This document shows, one piece after another, positions 20,542 through 30,792 of a DNA stretch of 64,000 nt (position 1 is its first letter; every line of letters begins with the position of its first letter). Position numbers and translations under genes: made by a program. The DNA lies in the NCBI GenBank assembly GCA_002197995.1, contig NGZR01000004.1:3658001-3722000 (forward strand). Reading direction: 5' to 3'. The notes below the pieces were generated by a model that made no database searches, was not told where the DNA came from, and saw only the letters and a program-made list of their open reading frames with translations. Source of the DNA: Gaeumannomyces sp. JS-464. Lineage: Eukaryota; Ascomycota; Sordariomycetes; Magnaporthales; Magnaporthaceae.

Positions 20542-23500
20542 CGGTGACTGATATCTAGGTAGTGTTTGGAGACACGCAGCTCCTGCCGAGGCAGAACTTT
20601 CGAATTGCCGACTCGGGTCTCGAAGCAGAAACAGCCTCCCGCAATCGAGGGTGACCGAGATGCAGGGCGCTCAGATGGGGTGCATCTGGCTGGAGGTCGC
20701 TCTGGATGTCATCGGCATTTTGTTAGCAAACACGCAGCTCCGGTGGCGGGCGAAACAGATGGACATGTGTGTGCCGAGGAGCGGTGTCAGGTAAAAAGCG
20801 TAATAGTAATATGAAGTGTCATCAAGGAAATCAGACAGCTCCAATAATAAATCTCATCATGTTACGCGCTCGGTAGGCAGCATGGAATGCGTCCCGGGGA
20901 AACAGGCCGGCAGGCAGGCTGCAGCTTCACGCAAGAATGAACGTGGATGGGAATTGAGCATACCACCAACCTGTCTGGCCGCGTTTCGTGCTGGAAGAAG
21001 CGAGGCTGCCCAATTCAGACCGGGGCTGGTCTACGGGCTCAAGTCTGCGATTGCGGTGGTGCCAACCTGCCTCCGTTTTCGGGCTAATGGTGTGCATGTT
21101 GGGACGCCGAGAGGGAGCACGGAAGAATGGCAGTGCGTCCCATGCCTTGTGAAAGTTTGCACGGTTCCGGAAACAAGAAGCAGCTGGCGCACGAGGCACG
21201 ACAAACCGCAAGCCCTGTGTGGCTTTTCAGCAGGGCAAGCACCAAAGCTCGGTCGAGCGAATCATGTGCTGGTGGGTGGGGTCGTGCCTGGGGCTCATGG
21301 ATGGGTCTCCGTCATTGGCTCGAGATGGCGACAGCGCAAATTGGAGCCGCCCAAGAACTCTACCTAGGTACCTGTACAGCACTTGTGAACTATTGGAGGC
21401 TATAATTGACGTGGTATGGGTGGCTTTCACCAAGCCGACATGGACTGTTGCTAAGGAACAATCAAAGGAAACACCAGCGTCCGTGTGCAGGTGTGTGCAG
21501 GTGTCAACCGCAGGCCTCGTCTTGACCGCGCGAGTTATAAGAAGGCTGGTTGGCGGAGAGACTGACAAACAAACTGGAGGGCGGCTGGCCCCATCAATTC
21601 CCAGCAGCAGCCGAGAATTGCGACTGCTCGCCCACTCGCTACCCAATGTGGACTAGGCGCCGGCTCGTCCCCGTCCAAACAACCGAGGAGTTGATTTTTT
21701 TTTTTTTTTTGGCGCTGGGCATGCAAAGATGAAACAATCGAGTGGGTGGGGCGGTTGCAGTGTGAGCAACAAGGTGCATTCCATAAATAGAAACGATGAG
21801 TTGATGTGACGCTGGCAGAGCCCGAGCTTCGTAAGACGCAGTCACTTGAGTGTAATTGTCGGCAGAGAAAGCAAAGAATCAAGCCGAACAGCTTCGAGCC
21901 TCTCGAAAAGCAAGAAATAGTTGCAATCAGGGCACATGGCTCCTACTGGTGTATCGTGGGGGTCCCTGGAAGGGTGTGTTCAACGATCTGCCCGAACAGT
22001 TAACTCTGGAAGGAACAAGGCGGCGTGGAAGAAAGACGCATATAGAAAATCCAATGCGCTTTCAAGACTTGTCGAATGTAAGCATCGAACTCTACCTTGC
22101 TCTGTGATCAGACACTCATATTGGGGATGGCCTATAGTTTATACCGAGTAGATACCCTTCCCAGGACGCCAATGACGGGGAAACCATGGTAGATGAGAAT
22201 GGCAAATGGCTGACAAGCGCACATGCACGTTGCTGTAACGAGCTTGCGTCTTCGGTCTTGCGGGCCGCCGATCTCGCCCTGTCTGTGTCACGTCCCGGGG
22301 TCAAGGCATGCACCGCACCGTGTGTGCAACGAGGGCTGGGGATCTCAGCCAAGACGGTGTGATTTGCGCAGGGTCTCGATTCCAGCTGTTGGGTTCCTCC
22401 TCGAGCGGGCTCCTTGCTGCCTCCATCCTCTCCACAGCGCCAACGATGGTGCGGTGTGGGCATCATCAGTCGATGGCCTGACGGCCGCTCGCCATCTCGC
22501 TTCCAGCCTCCTTTGCTCTCTGGGATGCATCCCACATTCCACACATCGCGTGCCACCTAGACACAGAACAGCAAGCGAAACAATGGAACAAGCCGTCGCG
22601 CCAGCACTGGCGGGCAGCCCGTCCGCTAGGCTGATTGCCCGTCGCCATTTCGAGGACTCAAACTCACATAGCCGACGAGCTCTGGGCGTGCAGACGCAGG
22701 CGTGCAGGGTTCTGTCCGTCGGTCCTCCAGCCAGGCTCGTCCCTCTCCTGGGAAAAGCTGCCTGCCACCTGCCTGCCCGCTCTCGACGGCGGCGCCAACC
22801 AGTCAAAAAGAGGGTAACAGCTGCAGGAGCGCGCTTATTCCGCGTGGACAGCCCCGAGTCTCGCTGTAATCGCCCCCCCTGGTCGCCGGCTCCACTGTGC
22901 CCACCTACCCAAGGGACCCTAGCAGGCCGACAGGGGCCAGAACTCTGGGCTCCCCGCTGCTCTGTGCCTCAATGCTGTCTGCCTTCTCAGCTCCCACCAA
23001 ACCACACCACACCACACCCTACGTGCGCACTGAACCTACCGCCTCCCGCCCGCCGCTGGCTGCCTGCTGCCGCCAGGCCAGACAGACAAACGACCTAAGC
23101 CACCAACCAACTTTGCTTGGCCTGGGCTCCTTGCCGCCGCTGTCGTGGCCAACTCGCTCGAAAGACCCTTCTCCCTCCCGCTCCCTTGCTGCCGCCGCCG
23201 CCGTTTTTGCTGCTGCCCTCGCTCATTTACTTGACTTTCCGGCTCCTGTTATTATATTCTCAATCGCCTCGCAATCCGAGGCGCGTGCGCGACCGGAGGG
23301 GTCGTCGCCTGCGGCAACCAGAAACCCACCCACCCCAATAATCAGAGGGAATAATAGCCCACGATCTTGGACAAGAGTCCCCACATTCCCGGTGCTTCTT
23401 TGCGACTCCATCAAGAAGGCCCTTGCTACAGGCTTCCCCCCTCAGCGCCCGACAAGTTTTCGCAAATTTGCACCGCACCGCATCCCTTCTCGCCCGCCAG

Positions 23501-23932
23501 CCTCCTCCACGACGACGCTTCCGCGAAGCCTCCCTTACTCTACCTAGCTGTCTGCTACTTGCTGTCTGCAGCCTCTGCGTGGCTCTCTTCCTTTCTTGCT
23601 ACCTCACTGTGTCACACGAGGCACATACCTGCACCTGGCTTCCGACGCTGCGCCTCCGCCTGGTCTCCCGTTTGTTGCCGTGCCATCGTCGTCCGCCCAT
23701 CGCTCATCACGACAAGCCGCCCCGTCGACCGTCTGAATTGGCCTACTCCGAGGGTTTCAAAGAGCCGCGCGCGCGATTGACGGCTCGACGGCTTGGCTAG
23801 TTGGACTCGAGCAGCCGCGCGCTCGCCGCCCCTTACAACCCCCTTGACTACCTTCACACCTCCTGCCGCAACACAAGCATCTGCGGAGCGCAACCGGGCC
23901 AACCCTCCCCTCTTCCCCGGCGACCCCTCAGG
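20542..23932. other. Intergenic, Ssu72 promoter and Nbp2 leader
   Basis: This 3.4 kb divergent region must hold the promoters of Ssu72 (minus) and the SH3 protein (plus). Features visible are a run of 16 T at 21695-21710, CCACA repeats near 23000-23020 and C-rich pyrimidine tracts in the 800 bases before the Nbp2 start, as in long fungal 5' leaders. No conserved open frame or RNA gene is evident. Confidence 0.5.
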
Positions 23933-25654
23933 ATGACGGCAGTCATGTCGCAAAGTGGTTCGTCCCCGACCACCTCGCCCCCAGCCGTCGCATCGCCGTC
24001 GGCGACGAGCCCAACCCAGAACCCAAACCACCCCTCCCTACACCCCCTAATAACCTCACCGCCAGCAGCACCAACGCCCTCCCGGAGAACCACCCTGCCG
24101 AGGCCCATGTCATACGCCTCGCGAAACCGCCTGTCCCAGTACTCGGCCGGGTCCATACCCTCGCGCTCCCGCCCGCCGTCTCACATCTTCCCCATCTACC
24201 CCTCGAGCCTGTCATACGCCCTCGTGCGCGACTTCGCCTACCCTTCTGGCCACCCAATGCATTATGGCCCCCCGCCTGAGCCCTCGCGCCCGCCCTCGGG
24301 CATGACCACCCCGGCGAGCGAGTACAACCGGAGACTGTCGGATCCGCCTGTGCCCTGGGAGAGCAAGCTGAACTGGGATGGTGGCTCCTGGACCGAAGGC
24401 TTCGGCAAGGCCGGTGATCTGGCGCCAATGCTCCTTGGTGACGGTCCTCCCTGGAGCGAGGACGAAGACCTTCAGAGCCCAGTCGTGAGCTCGCGCCATC
24501 GAAAACACAAATCATCCACGGGCAGCATGTTGAAATCGGGAGGGGGTCTGGGACACTCGAGGGCCAAGGGATCAAGAGAGGAAGGCGATGGTTCAGGCGT
24601 CCTCAACCCCGATAATTTCGACGGGCAAAGGGGCTACTTCGTCGGCACCGGCGGCGATGGGAGCGAAACATACTACGTAAACCAGGGAGACGAGGCCAAC
24701 GGGCCCGGCGGCGAATACGTCACTTATCCGCCGGATCAGTCTCGCAACATGGGCAACACTGGCGGCTACCAGATGGGCGATCAGCAACCCCGCCAATATG
24801 CCGAGCACGACGCCGACTACGACTCTCGATCGGACGGGTCCAGCTCGCCATCGTCCCCTGCGTTTGGCAGGACAGACGAATCTAGGTATTCGCGGGACTA
24901 CCAATTCACCATCACCTCGCCAGACGAGGAAATGCACGGCAAGGCGGTGGCGCTCTTCGACTTTGCGCGCGAAAACGAGAACGAGCTGCCCTTGGTGGAA
25001 GGCCAGATAATCTGGGTCTCGTACAGGCACGGCCAAGGCTGGCTGGTGGCTATGGACCCAAAGACGCAGGAGAGCGGGCTCGTGCCCGAAGAGTACGTGC
25101 GACTGCTGCGTGAAATCGAAGGCGGAATGACAAGCCTCACGGGCCAGGCCGCGCCTGAGGGCAACGCAAGCCCGAACGATTCGGGCACTCCAACCCAGAC
25201 GGAGCACCAGAACGCCAGCTTCTCACAAGGGCAAGAGCCCCAGGACACGCTCAAGGCGCAACCCCAAGGACCAAGCCAAAATCAAGGACAGGGGCAGGGC
25301 CCAGGCCACTCGTCGACGCCGAGCAACGCTTCAAACGGCTATCACCAGCCCGTGGTGTCGACCTTCTCAACGTCCAGCAAGGATCTGGACCCGTATCCAC
25401 AGCATCTCCTAGGCACACAAGCGGGACAGACGCCGCCACAGGTTATTCACTATCATGGGCAACGCGGCGGGAGCCAGGCCAACACGCCAACGCTACTGTT
25501 CCACCAGGATGTCGGCCTGATGCGACGCGGCAGCCAGGATGTTCAGACAAAGAAGCAGACAGACAGCCTTCCGATCCTCCCTGGCGCCCGGTTAGAGTCT
25601 CCGGTGTCCGCTGAGACCACAGGCAAGGAAAGGGGAAAACGCGAGAGCCGGTGA
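23933..25654 (+). CDS. SH3-domain adaptor, Nbp2-like
   Basis: An intronless 573-residue protein with one SH3 domain at roughly residues 332-395 (MHGKAVALFDFARENENE, EGQIIWVSYRHGQGWLVAMD, SGLVPEEYVRLL). This arrangement, an acidic SH3 preceded by a long Ser/Pro-rich part, matches Nbp2 of yeast and Skb5 of fission yeast. These adaptors recruit type 2C phosphatase to MAP-kinase pathways. The rest is disordered: Pro/Ser/Thr-rich before the SH3 and Gln/Ser/Pro-rich after it. The frame is open upstream to 23801, but the first ATG is at 23933, with a second in-frame Met four codons later. Family membership is likely; the upstream leader is long and C-rich. Confidence 0.8.
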   Translation: MTAVMSQSGSSPTTSPPAVASPSATSPTQNPNHPSLHPLITSPPAAPTPSRRTTLPRPMSYASRNRLSQYSAGSIPSRSRPPSHIFPIYPSSLSYALVRDFAYPSGHPMHYGPPPEPSRPPSGMTTPASEYNRRLSDPPVPWESKLNWDGGSWTEGFGKAGDLAPMLLGDGPPWSEDEDLQSPVVSSRHRKHKSSTGSMLKSGGGLGHSRAKGSREEGDGSGVLNPDNFDGQRGYFVGTGGDGSETYYVNQGDEANGPGGEYVTYPPDQSRNMGNTGGYQMGDQQPRQYAEHDADYDSRSDGSSSPSSPAFGRTDESRYSRDYQFTITSPDEEMHGKAVALFDFARENENELPLVEGQIIWVSYRHGQGWLVAMDPKTQESGLVPEEYVRLLREIEGGMTSLTGQAAPEGNASPNDSGTPTQTEHQNASFSQGQEPQDTLKAQPQGPSQNQGQGQGPGHSSTPSNASNGYHQPVVSTFSTSSKDLDPYPQHLLGTQAGQTPPQVIHYHGQRGGSQANTPTLLFHQDVGLMRRGSQDVQTKKQTDSLPILPGARLESPVSAETTGKERGKRESR

Positions 25655-26703
25655 CCACGCGCCTTGAATCACCAGAACTTGAAGTTGTCTGCAGCTTGAA
25701 TATCCGCGGCATAACAGACGACAATATTAGACGTCGAACAGGAATCACGGCAAACCGCAACGAAAGAAACGAAGAAAAAAAAAGAGTTTGAAAATGACCT
25801 ATCCCACCACTTTGTACTATTAGTCCACGACTGGCGCTTCATTTGGTTTCATTTTTTTGCTTTATATCCGTTTCCTCTGCATTTCCCAGTCTTCGCTATT
25901 GCCTTTGTTTGAAGGAGAACACTTTCTTTATGGCCGCACCCTGGTTCCGCAAGGCTCCAGGCTGGCGGTCTGAAACTCTGTTGGGTCAGATACCCATCGC
26001 TGCCGGAAGAGGAGGATGATCAGAGCAAAGTTCGGGCGGAACACTATTTGGAGAAGGGGGGTTTACGAGGGTGGGTGGTGTTTTCTCTTCGTCGTGACAT
26101 ATTTCCCCACACGACTTTACGAATTCTGGGTTTCGGATTTTCAAGGAGGGGAGCATGCATCTCGACTGTGGCGGGGGTGGATTGTTTTGTCATGTTTTCC
26201 CTTGTTATTCGAACGGTGAGGGATATGAGAGATGAGAGACGAGATGGCAGCATGCGAAGCAGGATCATTCATGTCCAAGGTCTGGGCTTGCTGAGCGGAG
26301 TTGGTTGACTGAGCACGGGCGAGGCGGAGTAGCATTTCTGGAGACGACATGAGGTTGTTTTGAATGCAATGGAAGGAATTGACAAACGCCTGTGCCACTT
26401 TTCGTTTTAGTTTCGATCGTCGTCTGGCGTCCAGGCCCCTTCCTTGGACGCAGCGAGACTCTCGCACGCCGCCTCAGGGGCAGTGGTGGCTTGGCAAGGG
26501 GAAGAACCGAATCACGTGAAATTTACGTCATCCAGCTCAATCAGTCGATCCCCCAATTCGACCAGAGCTCCCCCACGACAACCTGAGCTCTCGGTTGGTT
26601 GGTAATCGCAGAGCCCGGCACGGTCGGCCCATCACAAACCCAACGCCCAACCTTCCTTTCGCACCATCCAGCGAGCTCAATTGGGCTCCAAGACGCGCCC
26701 GCC
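25655..26703. other. Intergenic, Nbp2 3' end and Mcr1 promoter
   Basis: This span lies between two plus-strand genes. It holds the 3' untranslated region of the SH3 gene (A-run at 25775-25785) and the Mcr1 promoter. No conserved open frame or structured RNA recognised. Confidence 0.5.
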
Positions 26704-27895
26704 ATGTTCGTCCGACCTGTCGCCCGGGCCTGCCAGCCCCTGAAGCAGCAGACTTTCCGCCGCTACGCAACAGACTCGACGCCGCCCCCGCCACCTCCCC
26801 CCTCGGGCGGCGGCAGCGGCAGCGGCAGCAAAAGCACGACGCCCGCCCTGGTGGCGGCCGCGATCGGCATAGCCGGGTTCGGCGGCTACTACTTCTTCGG
26901 GCGGGGCGGCAACGGCCTGCCGGCGGCGTCGCCCGCGCAAAAGGCCGCCGCCGCTGCTGCTGCTTCCCAGGTCGGCGCCGGCGCCGGCGGCGGGCCCAAG
27001 AAGGCGCTGACGGGCGGCGACCAGGGCTTCGTGTCGCTGCTGATCGAGGACGTCGAGGCCGTCAACCACAACACTAAGCGCGTGCGCTTCAAGCTGCCCG
27101 AGGACGATATGGTCTCGGGCATGACGGTCGCGAGCGCGCTGCTGACGAAGTTCAAGCCGGCCGGGGCGGAGAAGCCTGTTATCAGGCCGTACACGCCCAT
27201 TAGCGACGAGGGTGCGTTTCTTTCTTTCTTTCTTTCTTTTTTTTTTTTTTTTTTTCTGCCCTCTCTCTATGCCAGAGACCCAGCTCCCTCACCTTACTAA
27301 CCGTTTCTTCTTCACTCCCCTCACAGACGCCCAGGGCTACATGGACCTCCTGGTCAAAAAGTACGAGGGCGGGCCCATGTCGACGCACATCCACGACCTC
27401 GTCCCCGGCCAGCGCCTCGACGTCAAGGGCCCGCTGCCCAAGTACGCCTGGAGCGCCAACAAGCACCCGCACATCGCGCTGATCGCGGGCGGCACGGGCA
27501 TCACGCCCATGTACCAGCTCATGCGGGCCATCTTCAAGAACCCGGACGACAAGACAAAGGTGACGCTCGTCGTCGGCAACATCGCCGAGGAGGACATCCT
27601 GCTCAAGCAGCAGCTCGCCGAGCTCGAGAACACGTACCCGCAGCGCTTCCGCGCCTTTTACGTGCTCGACAAGCCGCCCAAGGGCTGGGCTGGAGGCAAG
27701 GGGTACGTCACGCAGGAGCTGCTCAAAACGGTCCTGCCCGAGCCAAAGGAGGACAACATCAAAGTGTTTGTGTGCGGGCCCCCGGGCATGATGAAGGCAA
27801 TCTCGGGCGCCAAGGTCAGCCCCAAGGACCAGGGCGAGGTCTCGGGCATCCTCAAGGAGCTGGGTTACAGCAAGGACCAGGTCTACAAGTTCTAA
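26704..27895 (+). CDS. mcr1: Mitochondrial NADH-cytochrome b5 reductase
   Basis: Mcr1 passes electrons from NADH through FAD to cytochrome b5-type acceptors and D-erythroascorbyl radicals at the mitochondrial outer membrane and intermembrane space. Exon 1 is 26704-27211 and exon 2 is 27327-27895; the junction makes ISDE-DAQGY. The N terminus ([21 protein letters not shown]) is a basic presequence, followed by a Pro-rich linker and a membrane anchor [18 protein letters not shown]. The FAD site RPYTPIS, the NADH sites [12 protein letters not shown] and VCGPPGMM, and the terminal QVYKF are all present. An alanine-rich stretch at about residues 79-90 is longer than usual. The intron (27212-27326) has an unusual TTTC-then-poly-T pyrimidine tract from its donor side. 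The frame is intact. Confidence 0.95.
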
Positions 27896-28059
27896 GTGGC
27901 GTCTTAGTTCGGTTTCGCGCAGCAAATTCGCGCAGCTTGTATTATAGTCCATAGATGCACTTTTCCCTGCCTAGATGGCATGGAGAGACATGTCGACGAG
28001 AGGGATATGCACGTAGTCCTGTTATGACCCAACCAACACCTTGCCCCATGCGACGCACG

Positions 28060-30242
28060 TCAGGAGTCGGCCATCATGTCCATGACATGGGTGACGTCCT
28101 GGTGCTTCTTCAGCCCGATGTACTCGTCCGCCACGCGCCAGCGCGGGCTCAAGGCCGCGAGGGCGGCCATCATGTCGTTGAACTTGGCCGCCACGGCCCC
28201 GTCGCCGTTCTCCTTCCAGGTCCAGTGGAAGACGGCGAAGGCGCTGTAGAAAGCGTCGAGCACAAAGGGGCTTACGCGATCGAGGGCGCTAGCGCTGCTG
28301 CTGCTGCTGCTGTCGTTGTTGCTCCCGCCACCAGTCGGATGAAGGTGAGGAGGAGGAAGGGGAAACGGGTCCGGCTGAGAGCAGGACGAGGACGGCGGAG
28401 CAGGAGGGGGCAAGTCGAGGACGCGCATCAGGGTGCCGGCCAGGGCGTGGGCGCCCTCGCAGGCCTCGCTCATGCCTGCGACGCACGACGCCTGCAGCTC
28501 GAGCACGGCGGGGACCTTTGGGCAGTCGAAGGCGGCCGAGGGGTCACCGCGCAGGTGCTCGGAGCAGCTGTACAGGTCGAACACCATCACTAGGGCGCTC
28601 CAGACCAGGCAGCGGGGGGCCAGCAGGGCCAGGAAGGCGTTTGTTGCTTTTTGCTGCTGCTGCGATGATGATGACGGGCCGACGCCATCCGAGCTTGCAG
28701 GAAACGAGGCGCCGGCCGCCGCGGCGAGGTCCGCGTCGAGGACCCTGCCCGTCCGGCCCAGCGCCTCGGTCACGGCCGTGAGGTCGGCGAGGTCGACGGC
28801 GGGGAAGCCGGGGAGGGCGTGCGCGCGCTTGGCAGCCTGGCAGTGCCGCAGGGCGCGGCCGACGAGGATGGAGACCTGGCAGAGGCGCGCGAAGGGGCCC
28901 GCAGGGTCGGTGACGGGCTGGGACACGGGGTGCTGGACTGACTTGCTTGGGATTCCTTCGTCCTGAGCGGGAGGGTGAACTTAGCTTCTGCCCTTCTGCT
29001 TTATCTGGAATATACTTGGTTATAATATTAAAGGGTCAGGTTTTTGCCGAACCCACCCACGAATCATCATCAACCGGGAGAGCGCCGGTGTCATGGGGTT
29101 CTGGGGCGGAACATCGTCGCCTGCTCCCAAGTGATATTATACGGTCTAGGACGAAGATGCCCCACCAGACCCTACGGCGTTCTTCGGCCTCTGTCCATGT
29201 TGTCTGTTTGTTGGCTATTTGTTAGCCAAGTGGAAGCCTGAGAGCGGAGCCATGAAAAGGAGAGACAGCTACCAGACAAACGCACAATTTGACCCAATAC
29301 TGCCGCAGAGTGCGTAAAGGACGGGATGCCAATGATTTCAGCGTAGCGAACGCAGGCACCGACGGTCATCCAGGCGGCCGGGTATATACCGTGCCCATAT
29401 TCGTATAGCGCCACTAAGAGCAGGGCCTGCAGGTACAGGAGCGAGATACTGCCCGCGGCCTCAAGCTTGGACAAAAACCGCTTGCTGTGTAGATAAAGTG
29501 GGTTCTTCAGAGAAGATGGGACAGCGCTATCACCATTAGTTGGACCCGGACGAGAGACAACGAGCTTCATGGCCAGGAAGAGCATGGCGAGGTCGGCCCC
29601 GCCATTGTGAATTGGGATGCCGAGGGCCATTCGCTTCCTGGAAGCGATGGGGAACCAAGGGTGGACGGTGGAGAAGTACTCGACGGCTGCGCGCTGGAAG
29701 CCTAGCCCATCGCTGCCGTTGAGGAGCTCTAGAACCTCCTTGGGGGACGCAGAGATGTTGTGTCAGTCTCTTGGTCCGAATCACAGCACGCAAAGATGAC
29801 AGGAACAGTCTCAGCACCGCCCTGCCTACCAGAGGGATATCAACAGCAGGCCTTGGGATAGCTAGCTTGGACAGCCGGTAGCAATCTATGTCGAGAAAGA
29901 GGGCGGCAGGAAACGGCTCCGTGGTTGAAGGCCGCGATGAGCCGTGGTCAGGGGCCTGTCGCACTTGGCCCTGGCTGTCCATGCGGCCCTCGAGCTCGAC
30001 GAGCTTCTGGCGCAGCTCGGCCAGCTCCCCGACAGAAGCGGGCTGCTGCTGTTTCTGGGTGGTTGCCTGTCCGAGTAGATGTAGTCGCATGCACGGCCAA
30101 TGCGGCGGCAGAGCGAGCACGAAGGGAGCTCCTTGCCGCATTTGCGCTTCAGCCTTTTGCAGGCCAGGCATGTCTGGCTGGCCTGGCTGGGCCCGGGGGC
30201 GCCCCTGGGCTCAGCTGGGGCTATGGGCGGGGTGCTGGACAT
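28060..30242 (-). CDS. Zn2Cys6 transcription factor (one frame break)
   Basis: A fungal binuclear zinc-cluster regulator, expected to bind CGG-type half sites in the nucleus. Exons: 30242-29830, 29738-29286, 29203-29057 and 28962-28060. The zinc cluster is at residues 25-51: CLACKRLKRKC-x6-CSLCRRIGRACD. A helix ELAELRQKLVELEGRM follows. The fungal_trans middle domain is marked by EYFSTVHPWFPIASRKRM, then TWTEAEERRRVWWGIFVLDR and FARLCQVSILVGRALRH. Exon 1 is one base short of a whole frame, with the break near 30072 just after the zinc cluster; adding one base gives 138 codons and correct phase, about 638 residues in total. The middle of the C-terminal half has Ser and Pro runs. The target genes cannot be told; it diverges from the DNAJC11-like gene across a 550-base promoter region. 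Confidence 0.87.
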
Positions 30243-30792
30243 GTTGTCGTGTCATAGAGGCTGGAAGGTAGAGGCTCATTTTCATATTTGGACGGACACG
30301 GATTGTGGTCAGCTGTTGAATAATCTGTCAGCTCAATTGGGCCTCTAAAAACTCCACGAAGCGCGGAAGGCAGCTGTCGATACTACATACTATAGGTAGT
30401 TTGGGGAGCACACGCAGGTAGCACTACACCTAAAGTTCCTGGCATGTGCCAACACAGTATCAAGAATGGCGGCCGTGGGGTTCGCGTCTGTCCCCTGCAA
30501 GCAAAATTGCAAGGGGCGTGCTTGCCCGACCACGTAGGCTATAATACGAAAATGCCCCGGCGGCTGCAGCAGGATTATAGCTGGAGCCCAAGTTGCTAGG
30601 GAAGCGGTTCGTCGTCCCACCAGCGGGGCCGATCGCGTCACTCGAGGACGAGCTGAGGGGACTGCCGAAACTGAAGCTGCCCCCAGTAAACATTGAACCC
30701 GATTTTTCTTCAAAAGCTTCAAATAATTCGTGATCCATCACATCAAGCCCGCAGCGAATGTCAGTCTGCAAGCCCCCGGCTCATAATAGGCA
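30243..30792. other. Intergenic, divergent promoter region
   Basis: The 550 bases between the start codons of the zinc-cluster regulator and the DNAJC11-like gene must carry both promoters. A 103-codon open frame on the minus strand (30460-30771) is Ser/Ala/Gly-rich and resembles nothing I know; I treat it as unproven. Confidence 0.5.

Noticed and set aside
22223..23547. Plus-strand frames of 216-291 codons before the SH3 gene
   Set aside because: They are Pro/Ser/Arg-rich, have no recognisable domain and end in the C-rich leader of the next gene.
23801..23932. Extension of the SH3 protein by 44 codons
   Set aside because: It would need a TTG start; the first ATG in frame is at 23933.
30460..30771. 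A 103-codon minus-strand open frame between the zinc-cluster and DNAJC11-like genes
   Set aside because: It is low-complexity (Ser, Gly, Ala), matches no family and lies in what must be a divergent promoter; no splice or composition signal supports it.
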